NCBI GenBank assembly: GCA_012031415.1
Contig: JAAUTN010000026.1
Location: 1-36,037 of the forward strand
Reading direction: 5' to 3'
Length of the DNA stretch: 36,037 nucleotides
Source of the DNA: Leptolyngbyaceae cyanobacterium SM1_4_3
Lineage (GTDB): Bacteria > Cyanobacteriota > Cyanobacteriia > Elainellales > Elainellaceae
The position numbers were made by a program, and so were the translations under genes. The notes under the pieces were generated by a model. The model was not told the origin of the DNA, did no database searches, and was given only the letters and a program-made list of their open reading frames with translations. Every line of letters starts with the position of its first letter. Position 1 is the stretch's first letter. Positions 1-8,909 of this stretch are shown piece by piece.

Positions 1-108
1 GAGCCTGTTCACGCTCTTTTCGATTTGACTTTTGGATATCGCTCATAGACTTTCCGGTTTCAATCAGTTTTATCTAGTGAACTTCAAGCTTTCCTATCAC
101 AGGGTAGC

Positions 109-127
109 TTAACAAACTGTTTGTTAA
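109..127. promoter_or_regulatory. Perfect 19-bp palindrome, operator-like
   Basis: TTAACAAAC and GTTTGTTAA form a perfect 9-bp inverted repeat around one central T. The size and spacing resemble sites bound by dimeric repressors, but no regulator gene lies next to it, and the nearest start codon (429) is 300 bases away. The operator role is inference. Confidence 0.35.
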
Positions 128-187
128 ACTCTCCAGAGAAACATGACCTGGAACATAACCTCTATACTTCAGTAATGCATGAGGTCG

Positions 188-243
188 GCAGAACGAAGCC
201 AAATTAAGCCCTATTTTTTAAGGTTTGGTTCGTTACCCCTCTG
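188..243. repeat. Long imperfect hairpin in the upstream leader
   Basis: AACGAAGCCAAA (192-203) pairs with TTTGGTTCGTT (224-234) with one bulge. GCAG/CTGC at the outer edges (188-191 and 240-243) and TTAA/TTAA inside extend the stem. A T6 run sits in the loop. It could be a small palindromic element or a structured RNA, and no neighbour tells which. Apart from this hairpin and the palindrome at 109-127, I see no gene in 1-428. The minus-strand reading frame there is antisense to the FIST gene and has no protein character. Confidence 0.35.
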
Positions 244-413
244 CATAAGCTGAGCCTGGTCACGACTTCCTGGATCGCATCTGCCGCTTAGAACGGTCGT
301 AACCGTCTAGATACAAAAGCTGATAGGAAAACATACTCATCTCCGTCTAGTTTAGCAAGAGAGTTGGAATTGCCACAGAGCATTGATGTATCTTGGTTAA
401 CAGTAGCGCTACC

Positions 414-420
414 AGAAGGG
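414..420 (+). promoter_or_regulatory. Ribosome binding site deciding the FIST start
   Basis: AGAAGGG lies 8 bases before ATG 429. The alternative TTG at 393 has no such purine tract, so translation most likely starts at 429. Confidence 0.6.
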
Positions 421-428
421 TAGAACTC

Positions 429-1673
429 ATGATTGACCGGATGAAATGGGCTAGTGCTTTATCAACCCGCCCGTCCTTAGAGGCGGCAGTTGGGGAAGTG
501 GTCGAGCGGGCTGAGCGATCGCTACAGGCTCCGGCAGACTTAGGGTTAGTATTCATTTCCTCGGCATTTGCCAGTGAATATTCTCGCCTACTGCCTTTAT
601 TGCAAGAACGACTTTCTCTGCCTGCCCTGATTGGCTGTAGCGGCGGCGGCGTAATTGGCATGGATCAATCCGGTGAAGCTCAGGAAATTGAGCAAGAAGC
701 TGGCTTGAGTCTCAGCTTGGCTCATCTGCCTGGCGTGAAAGTGCAGCCATTTCACATCCCCCTAGACGAGTTGCCTGACCTGGACAGCCCTCCGTCTGCT
801 TGGGTAGACCTGACAGGCATTTCGCCTCAAGATGAACCTCAGTTTGTGCTGCTGTCTGATCCTTTTTCTTCGGGAATTAATGATTTACTGCAAGGATTGG
901 ATTATGCCTATCCTGGTTCTGCAAAGGTTGGTGGTTTAGCTAGCGTTAGCTCAATGACCAACGGCAGCACCCTGTTTTACAACGATCAGGTGCTTCACAG
1001 CGGCACGGTTGGCGTGGCCCTGAGCGGCAACGTTGTGATGGAAACGATTGTGGCTCAGGGTTGTCGCCCAATTGGGCAGACTTACCGCGTGGTAGAGGGA
1101 GAGCGAAACATTGTCCTGAGCCTTGAGGAACAGATAGATGCAGATGCTCTAGCCTGCGGCATGGCGAAAACTCCGCTGGAAGTGCTTCAATCTCTGTTTC
1201 AGGATTTGGATGATGAAGATCGGGCATTAGCGCAACATTCCCTATTTGTAGGAATTGCCCGGAACGCATTTAAGCAGCGGCTGGAACAGGGAGATTTTTT
1301 GATTCGCAATTTGCTGGGCGTTGACCCGAAGGTGGGGGCGATCGCCATTGGCGATCGCGTCCGTCCGGGGCAGCGCATTCAGTTTCATCTGCGCGATGCT
1401 CAAGCCTCAGCCGAAGATCTGGAAATGATGCTAGAACGCTATCAGCAAAACACTCAGGCAAACTCCGAAGCGGCAGGTGCCTTGCTCTTTTCGTGCGTTG
1501 GTCGCGGGCAAGGGTTGTACGGACAGCCTAATTTTGACTCGCACTTGTTTAGCCGCTACATCCGCAATATTCCCGTTAGCGGCTTCTTCTGCGGCGGCGA
1601 AATTGGCCCAGTTGGAGACGCTACTTTTTTACATGGCTACACTTCGGTCTTTGGCATTTGTCGGCAACCCTAG
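429..1673 (+). CDS. FIST N/C-domain sensory protein
   Basis: This 414-residue soluble protein has a FIST N-terminal domain (about residues 30-225) followed by a FIST C domain (about 230-400). FIST proteins are thought to be small-ligand (possibly amino-acid) sensors in signalling. The sequence shows the Gly-rich GCSGGGVIG stretch, the SDPF segment, the VGGLAS segment, and the C-terminal GALLFSCVGRG and FFCGGEIGP motifs typical of the family. The upstream TTG at 393 would add 12 unlikely residues; ATG 429 has a good ribosome site, and MKWASAL at 441 is another in-frame option. There is no transmembrane segment and no kinase or cyclase fused or adjacent, so its output partner is not visible. 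The gene is single; a perfect hairpin follows the stop. Confidence 0.9.
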   Translation: MIDRMKWASALSTRPSLEAAVGEVVERAERSLQAPADLGLVFISSAFASEYSRLLPLLQERLSLPALIGCSGGGVIGMDQSGEAQEIEQEAGLSLSLAHLPGVKVQPFHIPLDELPDLDSPPSAWVDLTGISPQDEPQFVLLSDPFSSGINDLLQGLDYAYPGSAKVGGLASVSSMTNGSTLFYNDQVLHSGTVGVALSGNVVMETIVAQGCRPIGQTYRVVEGERNIVLSLEEQIDADALACGMAKTPLEVLQSLFQDLDDEDRALAQHSLFVGIARNAFKQRLEQGDFLIRNLLGVDPKVGAIAIGDRVRPGQRIQFHLRDAQASAEDLEMMLERYQQNTQANSEAAGALLFSCVGRGQGLYGQPNFDSHLFSRYIRNIPVSGFFCGGEIGPVGDATFLHGYTSVFGICRQP

Positions 1674-1687
1674 CAATTTGATTTTTC

Positions 1688-1717
1688 CTCGTTGCCAAGC
1701 TGGAGCTTGGCAACGAG
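1688..1717. terminator. Perfect 14-bp hairpin between convergent genes
   Basis: CTCGTTGCCAAGCT and AGCTTGGCAACGAG flank a GG loop 14 bases after the FIST stop and 12 bases past the end of the minus-strand phosphoesterase. It matches the dispersed cyanobacterial palindromes with a CGTT..AACG frame, like the group at 5543-5643. It could end transcription from both sides, although no clear T-run follows. Confidence 0.5.
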
Positions 1718-1728
1718 CAAGGGATTCC

Positions 1729-2853
1729 TCAGCCCCTCGCCCCTTCTCTTATTACTAGCGTTGTATCGTTATCAATCAAAGCTGGTTCACCAGCATGGTC
1801 TTTGGCGCTAAATCGTTCAAAATATTGACGAGCTGCATCGGGAAATTTGGGAAAGTCAAATAGCGCGTCTCCGTTAGCAATGTCAGCCCAGAAGTAGCGC
1901 AAGTCTGGGACGAGGGCTTCTGCTTCTGCAAGGGAAAGGTTGAGGGGCGGCTGGGTCAGAAGCTTGAGCATGAAGGGACGGGAGCGATCGCCCATCCACT
2001 CTCGCGATAGCGTTTGCAGATCTTCCCATTCGGGTACAGCAGCAACTCGGTCAGACTCAATTTGAAGGTGTTGTTTGCCCTGAGCATCCTGAGAAAAATG
2101 CAGCACTCGGTAAGGATGAGGGTAGCTGACTAAAGATCCGGTGGTGATGTCGTAGATCCCCTCGTGGCAAGCAATGTCCTGGACGTGCAGATGCCCTGTG
2201 AAAATTAGCTGCACCCCGGCAGACCGCAGCAGGCTCAGCAGTTCTGGTGCATTCTTCAGCATATAGCGGAGACCAAGACCGTCGCGAGACTGCCCCGGCA
2301 GATGCTCGACCACGTTGTGATGAATCATCACGATGACCAGTTCATTCTGGGTTTTTGCTAAAACTTCCTGGAGCCAGGTCAACTGCTCATCGTCCAGGTA
2401 GCCCGTACCAATTTGCTTTCCCTCAGCGTCAAAGAAGTTGGAATTTAGCCCGATCAGCCGTACCCCTGGCAAAATTTCATGGCTGTAGTAAATCTGCGTC
2501 GGGTCGTCATAGCCAAATTTTTGGTAATACGAAGGAAAGTCAGCTAGCCCAATCGATCGATCGGTCGCAAACTGCTCTGGCACATCATGATTTCCCGGAA
2601 TCACATAAACTGGGTAGGGCAGCTTTGCCAGTCGCTCTGCCAGCCAGCGATGATTTTCTGGTTCGCCGTGCTGGGTCAAATCTCCCGGCAGCAGCAAAAA
2701 ATCTAGTTCTAGCTGCTCTAGCCGCTCCAGCACAATTTCTAGCGCGGGAATGCTGACTTCTACTAGATGAAAGCGAGTGGGATGATCCCAAATCGTCTGG
2801 GGAAGGGCGATGTGAAGGTCGCTGGCGATCGCAAACCGAAAATCTAAATTCAT
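1729..2853 (-). CDS. Calcineurin-like metallophosphoesterase
   Basis: This 374-residue cytoplasmic phosphoesterase of the CpdA/Icc-like class hydrolyses a phosphodiester or phosphomonoester using two metal ions. All five metal-binding blocks are present in order: SDLH (D12, H14), LPGDLT, IPGNHD, MIHHN, and TGHLH. The substrate is unknown; cyclic-nucleotide phosphodiesterases share this layout, and an adenylate cyclase occurs elsewhere in the window, but a link is inference only. About 110 residues after GHLH form a C-terminal extension beyond the minimal catalytic core. The start ATG is preceded by GAGG and followed directly by the first catalytic strand, so the N-terminus is well supported. 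The gene is convergent with the FIST gene and appears to be single. Confidence 0.88.
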   Translation of the reverse strand: MNLDFRFAIASDLHIALPQTIWDHPTRFHLVEVSIPALEIVLERLEQLELDFLLLPGDLTQHGEPENHRWLAERLAKLPYPVYVIPGNHDVPEQFATDRSIGLADFPSYYQKFGYDDPTQIYYSHEILPGVRLIGLNSNFFDAEGKQIGTGYLDDEQLTWLQEVLAKTQNELVIVMIHHNVVEHLPGQSRDGLGLRYMLKNAPELLSLLRSAGVQLIFTGHLHVQDIACHEGIYDITTGSLVSYPHPYRVLHFSQDAQGKQHLQIESDRVAAVPEWEDLQTLSREWMGDRSRPFMLKLLTQPPLNLSLAEAEALVPDLRYFWADIANGDALFDFPKFPDAARQYFERFSAKDHAGEPALIDNDTTLVIREGARG

Positions 2854-2982
2854 AAAGCCTCAATCGAGTGGGTTAACAAAAGGCTAACGATTCAAATTAG
2901 CGGCAGCAGATAACCTCAAATCTAGCACTAGCAACCTTTATCTATATTGCTGCATCTAAACCCCCGTTATGCTGTATGGCTT

Positions 2983-3189
2983 CTACTGTAAGCCGAGAGT
3001 ATATTTTAATGCTTTATCAATCCGTAGAATTTTGGCTTTCACCTTATCGATTCCTTGAGAAGCAAGGTCAATTTCATCTGATTCAACAAAAGCTACAATA
3101 ACACGCGCTCCTTCACGGATATCCAAAGGTTGTTCAATGAGTTCTACTTGACCGTTTCGGTAAATTCCTTCAACTTTAGCTATTATCAA
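2983..3189 (-). CDS. Small antitoxin-like protein (AF2212/DUF104-like), orphan
   Basis: This is a 68-residue protein. Its first half, KVEGIYRNGQVEL followed by IREGARVIVAFVE, matches the short beta-rich N-terminus of the AF2212/DUF104-like antitoxin family, which usually precedes a PIN-type toxin. The C-terminal half is Lys-rich and helical. The only possible start is TTG at 3189, because an in-frame stop lies five codons upstream and no ATG is available. No toxin gene follows on the minus strand, where 130 bases of non-coding DNA lead to the phosphoesterase, so it is either an orphan or acts in trans. The family call is moderate because the protein is short and only the N-terminal pattern is diagnostic. 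Confidence 0.6.
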   Translation of the reverse strand: MIIAKVEGIYRNGQVELIEQPLDIREGARVIVAFVESDEIDLASQGIDKVKAKILRIDKALKYTLGLQ

Positions 3190-3277
3190 TTTTGTTCTAA
3201 AAAGCTAATGAACGTCATAGTTCTAGTATTCACGACATCATAAAACAAGCAGGTTCCTCTATACAGGAGTATTTGAA

Positions 3278-3910
3278 TTGCCTATCGTTCGTGTGCGCCA
3301 GCACGTTAACCCGCTCAGCGATAAGTACCAGCAGCCCGTTACCCCGCCCGACTGGGGAAAAGTTTATGCTGACCCGACCCAGCCTTTGCATCTAGATATT
3401 GGCTGTGGCAAAGGCTACTTTGTGCAAAACATGGCGCAGCAGCAGCCTGACTGGAATTTTTTAGGACTGGAAATTCGTGAACCGCTGGTCGAGTATGCCA
3501 ATTCACGCCGAGAGGAATTGGGGCTTACAAACCTGCACTATTTATTCTGCAATGCAAATATTTCTCTAGGGCTGCTGCTCAATTCCTTTCCACTAAACAC
3601 CTTAGAGCGCGTCACGATTCAGTTTCCTGACCCCTGGTTTAAGAAGCGGCATCAAAAGCGGCGGATTGTGCAACCAGAGCTAGTGGAAGAGTTGGCAAAA
3701 CATTTGGTCAGCGGTAGTGTCGTCCTGCTTCAGTCAGACATTGAGGCTGTTGCGGTGGAAATGCGCGATCGCTTCCTAGAACATCCTGCCTTCGCCTCAC
3801 AAACCGACGGGTGGCTTCCCACCAACCCGCTCTCCGTGATGACCGAGCGGGAACAATCTACCCTGTTGCGAGGTGAACCCGTCTACCGCATCCTGTTTTG
3901 CCGCCAATGA
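3278..3910 (+). CDS. trmB: tRNA (guanine-N7-)-methyltransferase TrmB
   Basis: The 210-residue enzyme uses S-adenosylmethionine to methylate N7 of G46 in tRNA variable loops. The SAM-binding strand LDIGCGKGYF (about 39-48) and the family signature PDPWFKKRHQKRR (about 117-129) followed by IVQPELV are clear. The start is TTG, with AGGAG at 3265-3269 eight bases upstream and the usual cyanobacterial N-terminus MPIVRVRQHVNPL, so the non-ATG start is credible. The length is normal for the family. It is convergent with the GT39 gene, with an 11-base gap. Confidence 0.95.
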   Translation: MPIVRVRQHVNPLSDKYQQPVTPPDWGKVYADPTQPLHLDIGCGKGYFVQNMAQQQPDWNFLGLEIREPLVEYANSRREELGLTNLHYLFCNANISLGLLLNSFPLNTLERVTIQFPDPWFKKRHQKRRIVQPELVEELAKHLVSGSVVLLQSDIEAVAVEMRDRFLEHPAFASQTDGWLPTNPLSVMTEREQSTLLRGEPVYRILFCRQ

Positions 3911-3921
3911 CTCTAATTGGT

Positions 3922-5433
3922 TTAAGTCCAGGATTCAAACCAGCGGCGCAATTCTAACCCTTCCACTGAAAGCGGCAACCCTAGATAAAGCGGCAACCAG
4001 AATACAAACGCCAGCCCAATCAGGAAAATTACTGTAATGCCTGTGGCTCTAAACCCTGCTTGGGGATGCCAGAGCCAGCGATCGCTGAGGTAGGCGATCG
4101 CCAATAGCCCAAACACTGACGCGCCCATGTAGTGATAGATAAACACACAGCGAGTTACCTTTGCCCAGGGAAGCCAGTTGGCAGCGTAGTTAAGGAGGAG
4201 GTAAAGGGCGATGAGATAAGGCGCAGGAGAAGGGTGAGAGCGGAGGAAGGGGGGAAGCGGTGGGGGAGCAGGGGAAGTGCTAGAAGGTTTCATTCCTGGT
4301 GCAGCAAGCCATTTCCAGGCTCGATAAAGCAGTACGCCGAGCAAGAAAATCAGTGCGGCTGTCGAAAACCACCAGAGAATTGGGTTTCCCATCGCGTGAA
4401 CATCGTAAATTACGGTTCCCGTTCCTTCGGGAAGAGGTGGCCCCATGACGGGAACGGGTTCACTAGCAGTTTGAGTCGCTTTATAAAAATAGGCAACGGG
4501 GCGTATCATCAGCGGCCAGGTATACCAGGGCGAACAGTACGGGTGGGCATCCATGCCGCCGACGCGCCCGTGATATTCCAGAATGGTAGACTGCCACTGC
4601 CAGAAATTGGTGCTGGGGTCAAGCCGGATAAAGGGAATCCAACTGACGTAATAAATCAGGAAGGGAATCAGCGCCAGGTTGGGCAGAATGTGCCAGAGCT
4701 TTAGCTGCGTCAGATGTTCCAACGCAGTTTTGTAAGTGGCTTTGGGCACAAAGGCTTTGGGGAAGAATTGGTTGCTCCACTGAAGCACCCAGGCTGCACT
4801 CCAGGTGAGGTAAGCGCCGAGCAGAAAGCCCAACCCATTCCACTTGACAGCAACCGAGGCTCCAAAGAATGCGCCTGCGATCGCCAGCCTCAACCAGCGT
4901 CGATAAGACTGAATCTTCAGCGCCATGATCAAAAATAACTGTCCCAGTAGCCCAAAAATCACCAGGTAGACGTTGATCAGGGCATAGCGAGACTCAACCA
5001 GAAACAAACCGTCTACTGCTGCAAATAGACCCGCAATTAAGGCAAAACTGCGGCGATTGTTGAGGTGGTAGGCGATCGCCGCCGCCACCAGTGGAATCAG
5101 CGATCCCGTCAGCGCATTAAACCAGCGATAGCTGACAGGCGACAACACTAACCCCGTTAGCCCATTTCTCAAATCGCCATCGCCAATTGGCGTATGAGTC
5201 GCAATCCAGATGCCCAGCGCAATCAAGTAGGTACTGAGGGGTGGATGTCCCTCAAACAGCGGAATTCCGTTCAGGTAGCCGCTGGCAAATTTGGCAAAAT
5301 ACACCTCATCAAACACCAGCGTGTTAAACCGACCCAATCCCCAAAAGCGCAGCAAGACCGAAAGTAAAAATACTCCAGCCATGCCAAACCAAAACCAGGG
5401 AAAACGGCTGATGGGTTTGAGCTGCGAAGTCAT
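3922..5433 (-). CDS. GT39-family (PMT/ArnT-like) membrane glycosyltransferase
   Basis: This polytopic membrane protein of about 504 residues is related to dolichyl-phosphate-mannose protein mannosyltransferases (GT39, C-terminal PMT-type membrane domain). It is expected to move a sugar from a lipid-phosphate carrier to a protein or glycan on the non-cytoplasmic face. The first extracytoplasmic loop carries the catalytic Asp-Glu in VFDEVYFAKFA and the conserved FEGHPPL segment; about 11 hydrophobic segments follow. I start at ATG 5433 (MTSQLKPISRFPWF). The frame stays open to 5571, but that extension runs into the palindromic repeat array and lacks protein character. A Pro/Ser-rich insert of about 27 residues (nt 4212-4294) interrupts the last membrane part and resembles pyrimidine-rich repeat DNA. 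The acceptor is unknown. Confidence 0.85.
   Translation of the reverse strand: MTSQLKPISRFPWFWFGMAGVFLLSVLLRFWGLGRFNTLVFDEVYFAKFASGYLNGIPLFEGHPPLSTYLIALGIWIATHTPIGDGDLRNGLTGLVLSPVSYRWFNALTGSLIPLVAAAIAYHLNNRRSFALIAGLFAAVDGLFLVESRYALINVYLVIFGLLGQLFLIMALKIQSYRRWLRLAIAGAFFGASVAVKWNGLGFLLGAYLTWSAAWVLQWSNQFFPKAFVPKATYKTALEHLTQLKLWHILPNLALIPFLIYYVSWIPFIRLDPSTNFWQWQSTILEYHGRVGGMDAHPYCSPWYTWPLMIRPVAYFYKATQTASEPVPVMGPPLPEGTGTVIYDVHAMGNPILWWFSTAALIFLLGVLLYRAWKWLAAPGMKPSSTSPAPPPLPPFLRSHPSPAPYLIALYLLLNYAANWLPWAKVTRCVFIYHYMGASVFGLLAIAYLSDRWLWHPQAGFRATGITVIFLIGLAFVFWLPLYLGLPLSVEGLELRRWFESWT
4212..4294. repeat. Pyrimidine-rich low-complexity insert inside the GT39 gene
   Basis: The coding strand is a run of CTTCCCC/CTCCCC-like units encoding a Pro/Ser stretch (PSSTSPAPPPLPPF and on) between two membrane segments. 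The composition matches the intergenic C-rich tract at 28470-28500, suggesting that an STRR-like repeat invaded the gene in frame. Confidence 0.5.
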
Positions 5434-5542
5434 ACGCCAACCGAACCTGCAACAGGCACACAAATTGCTATAGCCTAACTGCTGAAGCCAGAAAAATGTA
5501 GCCACAGAAGGAAGAATTTCCCCACTTTTCTCGGCCCTCTCG

Positions 5543-5643
5543 TTACAAGGCTCTGCCTTGTAATGCTGCACCGGAGGCTCTGCCTCCCGTATCGACCACG
5601 AGGCAGAGCCTCGCTACGGGCATTCCCAGGTAGAACCTGGGAA
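5543..5643. repeat. Array of four consecutive palindromes
   Basis: Four hairpins lie in a row: TTACAAGGC-tct-GCCTTGTAA (5543-5563), GGAGGC-tct-GCCTCC (5573-5587), CGAGGC-aga-GCCTCG (5599-5613), and TTCCCAGG-tagaa-CCTGGGAA (5623-5643). Related but degenerate copies occur at 21477-21522 and in the single hairpin at 1688-1717. This is a dispersed palindromic family. It lies between the enolase stop and the GT39 start on the minus strand and may attenuate transcription between them. Confidence 0.7.
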
Positions 5644-5675
5644 CGAGGGTCAAGAGAGAGGAGGCTGCAAATCGT

Positions 5676-6989
<1,314 letters not shown>

Positions 6990-7115
6990 TTAGTCACAGG
7001 CTTATCCTATAGCAGTTCCTTGTTCACTGAAGTACTGGCAGGTGATTTTTGTTAAACCTAAAAGTCTGCTTCAAAATGAAGGAGGTAAAACGTTAGAAAG
7101 AAACGGGAAAAACCG

Positions 7116-7550
7116 ATGCGATTACTCCACACCATGTTGCGGGTTGGCAATCTAGAAGAGTCCCTTAAGTTCTACTGCGATCTTCTGGGAATGAAACTGC
7201 TGCGGCAGAAGGACTATCCAGGCGGCAAGTTTACGCTGGCATTTGTGGGCTATGGCGAGGAATCGGATCATACGGTTTTAGAACTAACCTACAACTGGGA
7301 TACCGATCGCTATGATTTGGGCGATGCTTATGGACACATTGCGATCGGCGTGGATGACATCTACGCTACCTGTGAAAATATTAAGCAATTGGGCGGCAAG
7401 GTCGTCCGCGAACCCGGCCCGATGAAGCACGGCTCTACGGTGATTGCCTTTGTGGAAGACCCAAATGGCTACAAGGTTGAGCTAATTCAACTGGGAACGC
7501 AGGGAAATGCTTCTCAGCAGGAGTCAACGCCGCAGATGGCTTCTCGGTAG
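7116..7550 (+). CDS. gloA: Lactoylglutathione lyase (glyoxalase I)
   Basis: This enzyme converts the methylglyoxal-glutathione hemithioacetal to S-lactoylglutathione, detoxifying methylglyoxal in the cytoplasm. The 144-residue sequence has both vicinal-oxygen-chelate halves and all four metal ligands at canonical positions: H5, E56 (VLELTYNW), H74 (YGHIAIGV), and E122 (YKVELIQL). The length and the absence of the long insertions of the Zn-type enzymes fit the short bacterial Ni/Co-type form. The last 15 or so residues ([11 protein letters not shown]...) are a polar tail. The gene is single and is divergent from eno. Confidence 0.95.
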   Translation: MRLLHTMLRVGNLEESLKFYCDLLGMKLLRQKDYPGGKFTLAFVGYGEESDHTVLELTYNWDTDRYDLGDAYGHIAIGVDDIYATCENIKQLGGKVVREPGPMKHGSTVIAFVEDPNGYKVELIQLGTQGNASQQESTPQMASR

Positions 7551-7785
7551 GTTGAGGAGGGGCGATCGCCCTAAATCAGCAAGTAAAAGCTGAAAATCAA
7601 CTTTGACAACTGATCTGCTGACAAGCAAAATCAAGCAAACTAGGCCTCTAACAAATTCAAATTGTTGAGGCTTTAATTTTTGCTGTGACTCACTGCACGT
7701 CCAAGAGCAACAATTGAATCAAGCCATAGCAAACAGTCCTACTCTAGAATGTATGAAACCTAAGTCTATTTAAGTTAAACAATTT

Positions 7786-7944
7786 ATGAATATCAAGCAG
7801 ACTATAAATTTGACCGAACTGGTGCCTTCGCTCAAAGAACTATCCTACTCTGACAAGCTTTTGCTACTACACTTTCTGGTAGCTGAACTACTAAAGGATG
7901 CTGATTTAGTTCCACTCAACGCTGAAAACAAAGTTCCCAGTTAA
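7786..7944 (+). CDS. Small cyanobacterial protein, probably truncated by a stop
   Basis: This 52-codon frame begins ATG AAT ATC AAG. Its product has a Leu/Lys-rich helical core (VPSLKELSYSDKLLLLHFLVAELL) like a common class of cyanobacterial small proteins found beside toxin-antitoxin-type genes. After the TAA the same frame continues as GLHDSFEAAAVLGK, which resembles the usual C-terminal xxYDSFEAAxxL ending of that class. I therefore read the stop as a degenerate site in an older, longer gene. No function is assigned. Confidence 0.4.
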   Translation: MNIKQTINLTELVPSLKELSYSDKLLLLHFLVAELLKDADLVPLNAENKVPS

Positions 7945-8170
7945 GGTTTACATGATTCTTTTGAAGCTGCTGCTGTTTTAGGCAAAGGCATTGACAGAAG
8001 AAACAACGGAGCGTAGGCGTAAAACAGAATTTTTAGGAAGTTTACAAAATATGCTAACTAGCTACATTCAAGCTGCTATGCACAGGGCTGTTTATAAGCT
8101 TTTAGAGGATAAAACCTTCTTTGGTGAAATTCCTGAATTGAAAGGGCTTTGGGCTAATGCTAAATATGAA
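7786..8170 (+). pseudogene. Decayed small-gene plus HicB-like remnant
   Basis: Two gene remnants lie here. The first is the small protein at 7786, interrupted by TAA at 7942; its sense reading continues to GGCAAA at 7981, where a one-base shift would restore KALTEE. The second starts at ATG 8051 and reads MLTSYIQAAMHRAVYKLL, then FFGEIPELKGLWANA. This is the N-terminal half of a HicB/UPF0150-like antitoxin, whose usual form continues for about 30 more residues. It stops matching at about 8165, only 28 bases from the end of the opposing acetyltransferase gene, so its 3' half appears deleted. No HicA-like partner is present. 7551-7785 holds nothing else I recognise. Confidence 0.55.
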
Positions 8171-8192
8171 ATTTCTCTCGCCGATTCACGCC

Positions 8193-8909
8193 CTAACGCA
8201 TCTGACGAGAATAGCGAGGGCGGCAGGGCGTTCCCAGGCAAACCTGCTGAGCGGGAATGCTGTTAAAGACGCTGCTGCGGGCACCGATTACGGCATTTGC
8301 GCCGACTTTTACACCAGGGGCGACAAAACAATCCGAGGCAACCCAGGCTCCATTGCCGATCGCAATCGGCGCAGTTTTTAGCTTAAAGGACGGGTCGCTG
8401 ATGTCGTGACTGCCTGTGCAAAGGTAAGTTTTCTGGGAAATGACGCAGTGCTGACCAATCTCGATTCGGTCAAGGCTATACAGCACCACATCATCGCCAA
8501 TCCAGCTATAGTCACCGATGCTGACCTTCCAGGGGTAGGTAAAGCGGGCGGTGGGGCGAATCAAAACGCCTTTGCCAATCTCAGCGCCAAATCGCCGCAG
8601 TAGCCAAACTCGAATGCCGCTAAAGGGGTGGGGGCTGAGCGGGAAGGCGATCGCCTGCACCAGCCACCACAGCAAGATAAACCAGCCCGGTCGCCCCCGA
8701 TCAAACCAGGATTGGTCATACAGGCGCAAGTCTGCCAGGGGCGCAGCGTTGAGAATTGGATCGGCATCGGTTGATGCAGATGTTGCCGAAGGGAGGCGAT
8801 CGCCCGCATCCGCGTTAAGCTGTGGAGCAGTCATAGCCGGGGAAGAATCCTGGGAGTTTAAGAGTTGCCAGGGTTGAAGAAAATCAGGAACGGGAAAGAA
8901 TTCAGGCAT
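8193..8909 (-). CDS. WcaF-like hexapeptide-repeat acetyltransferase
   Basis: This 238-residue protein has a C-terminal left-handed beta-helix of hexapeptide repeats (about 110-230: IGKGVLI, VSIGDYSWIG, IEIGQHCVI, IAIGNGAWVA, VKVGANAVIGA), the fold of WcaF-type acetyltransferases that O-acetylate exopolysaccharide sugars or precursors from acetyl-CoA. A hydrophobic stretch near 75-90 (WFILLWWLVQAIAFPL) precedes it, as in WcaF relatives. The N-terminal 45 residues are low-complexity. The start ATG overlaps the stop of the upstream glycosyltransferase by 8 bases (GATGCCTGA), so the two are probably translationally coupled. Cyanobacterial relatives act in hormogonium or sheath polysaccharide synthesis, but I cannot show which polymer is modified here. 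Confidence 0.85.
   Translation of the reverse strand: MPEFFPVPDFLQPWQLLNSQDSSPAMTAPQLNADAGDRLPSATSASTDADPILNAAPLADLRLYDQSWFDRGRPGWFILLWWLVQAIAFPLSPHPFSGIRVWLLRRFGAEIGKGVLIRPTARFTYPWKVSIGDYSWIGDDVVLYSLDRIEIGQHCVISQKTYLCTGSHDISDPSFKLKTAPIAIGNGAWVASDCFVAPGVKVGANAVIGARSSVFNSIPAQQVCLGTPCRPRYSRQMR

Noticed and set aside
347-661. Minus-strand frame opposite the FIST gene
   Set aside because: It is antisense to a clear gene and has biased, low-complexity composition typical of shadow frames.
3928-3945. tRNA T-arm-like sequence (GATTCAAACC)
   Set aside because: It lies in the C-terminal codons of the GT39 gene and no acceptor or anticodon stem can be built around it.
5434-5571. N-terminal extension of the GT39 gene
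   Set aside because: It crosses into the palindrome array and lacks family similarity; ATG 5433 starts the recognisable protein.
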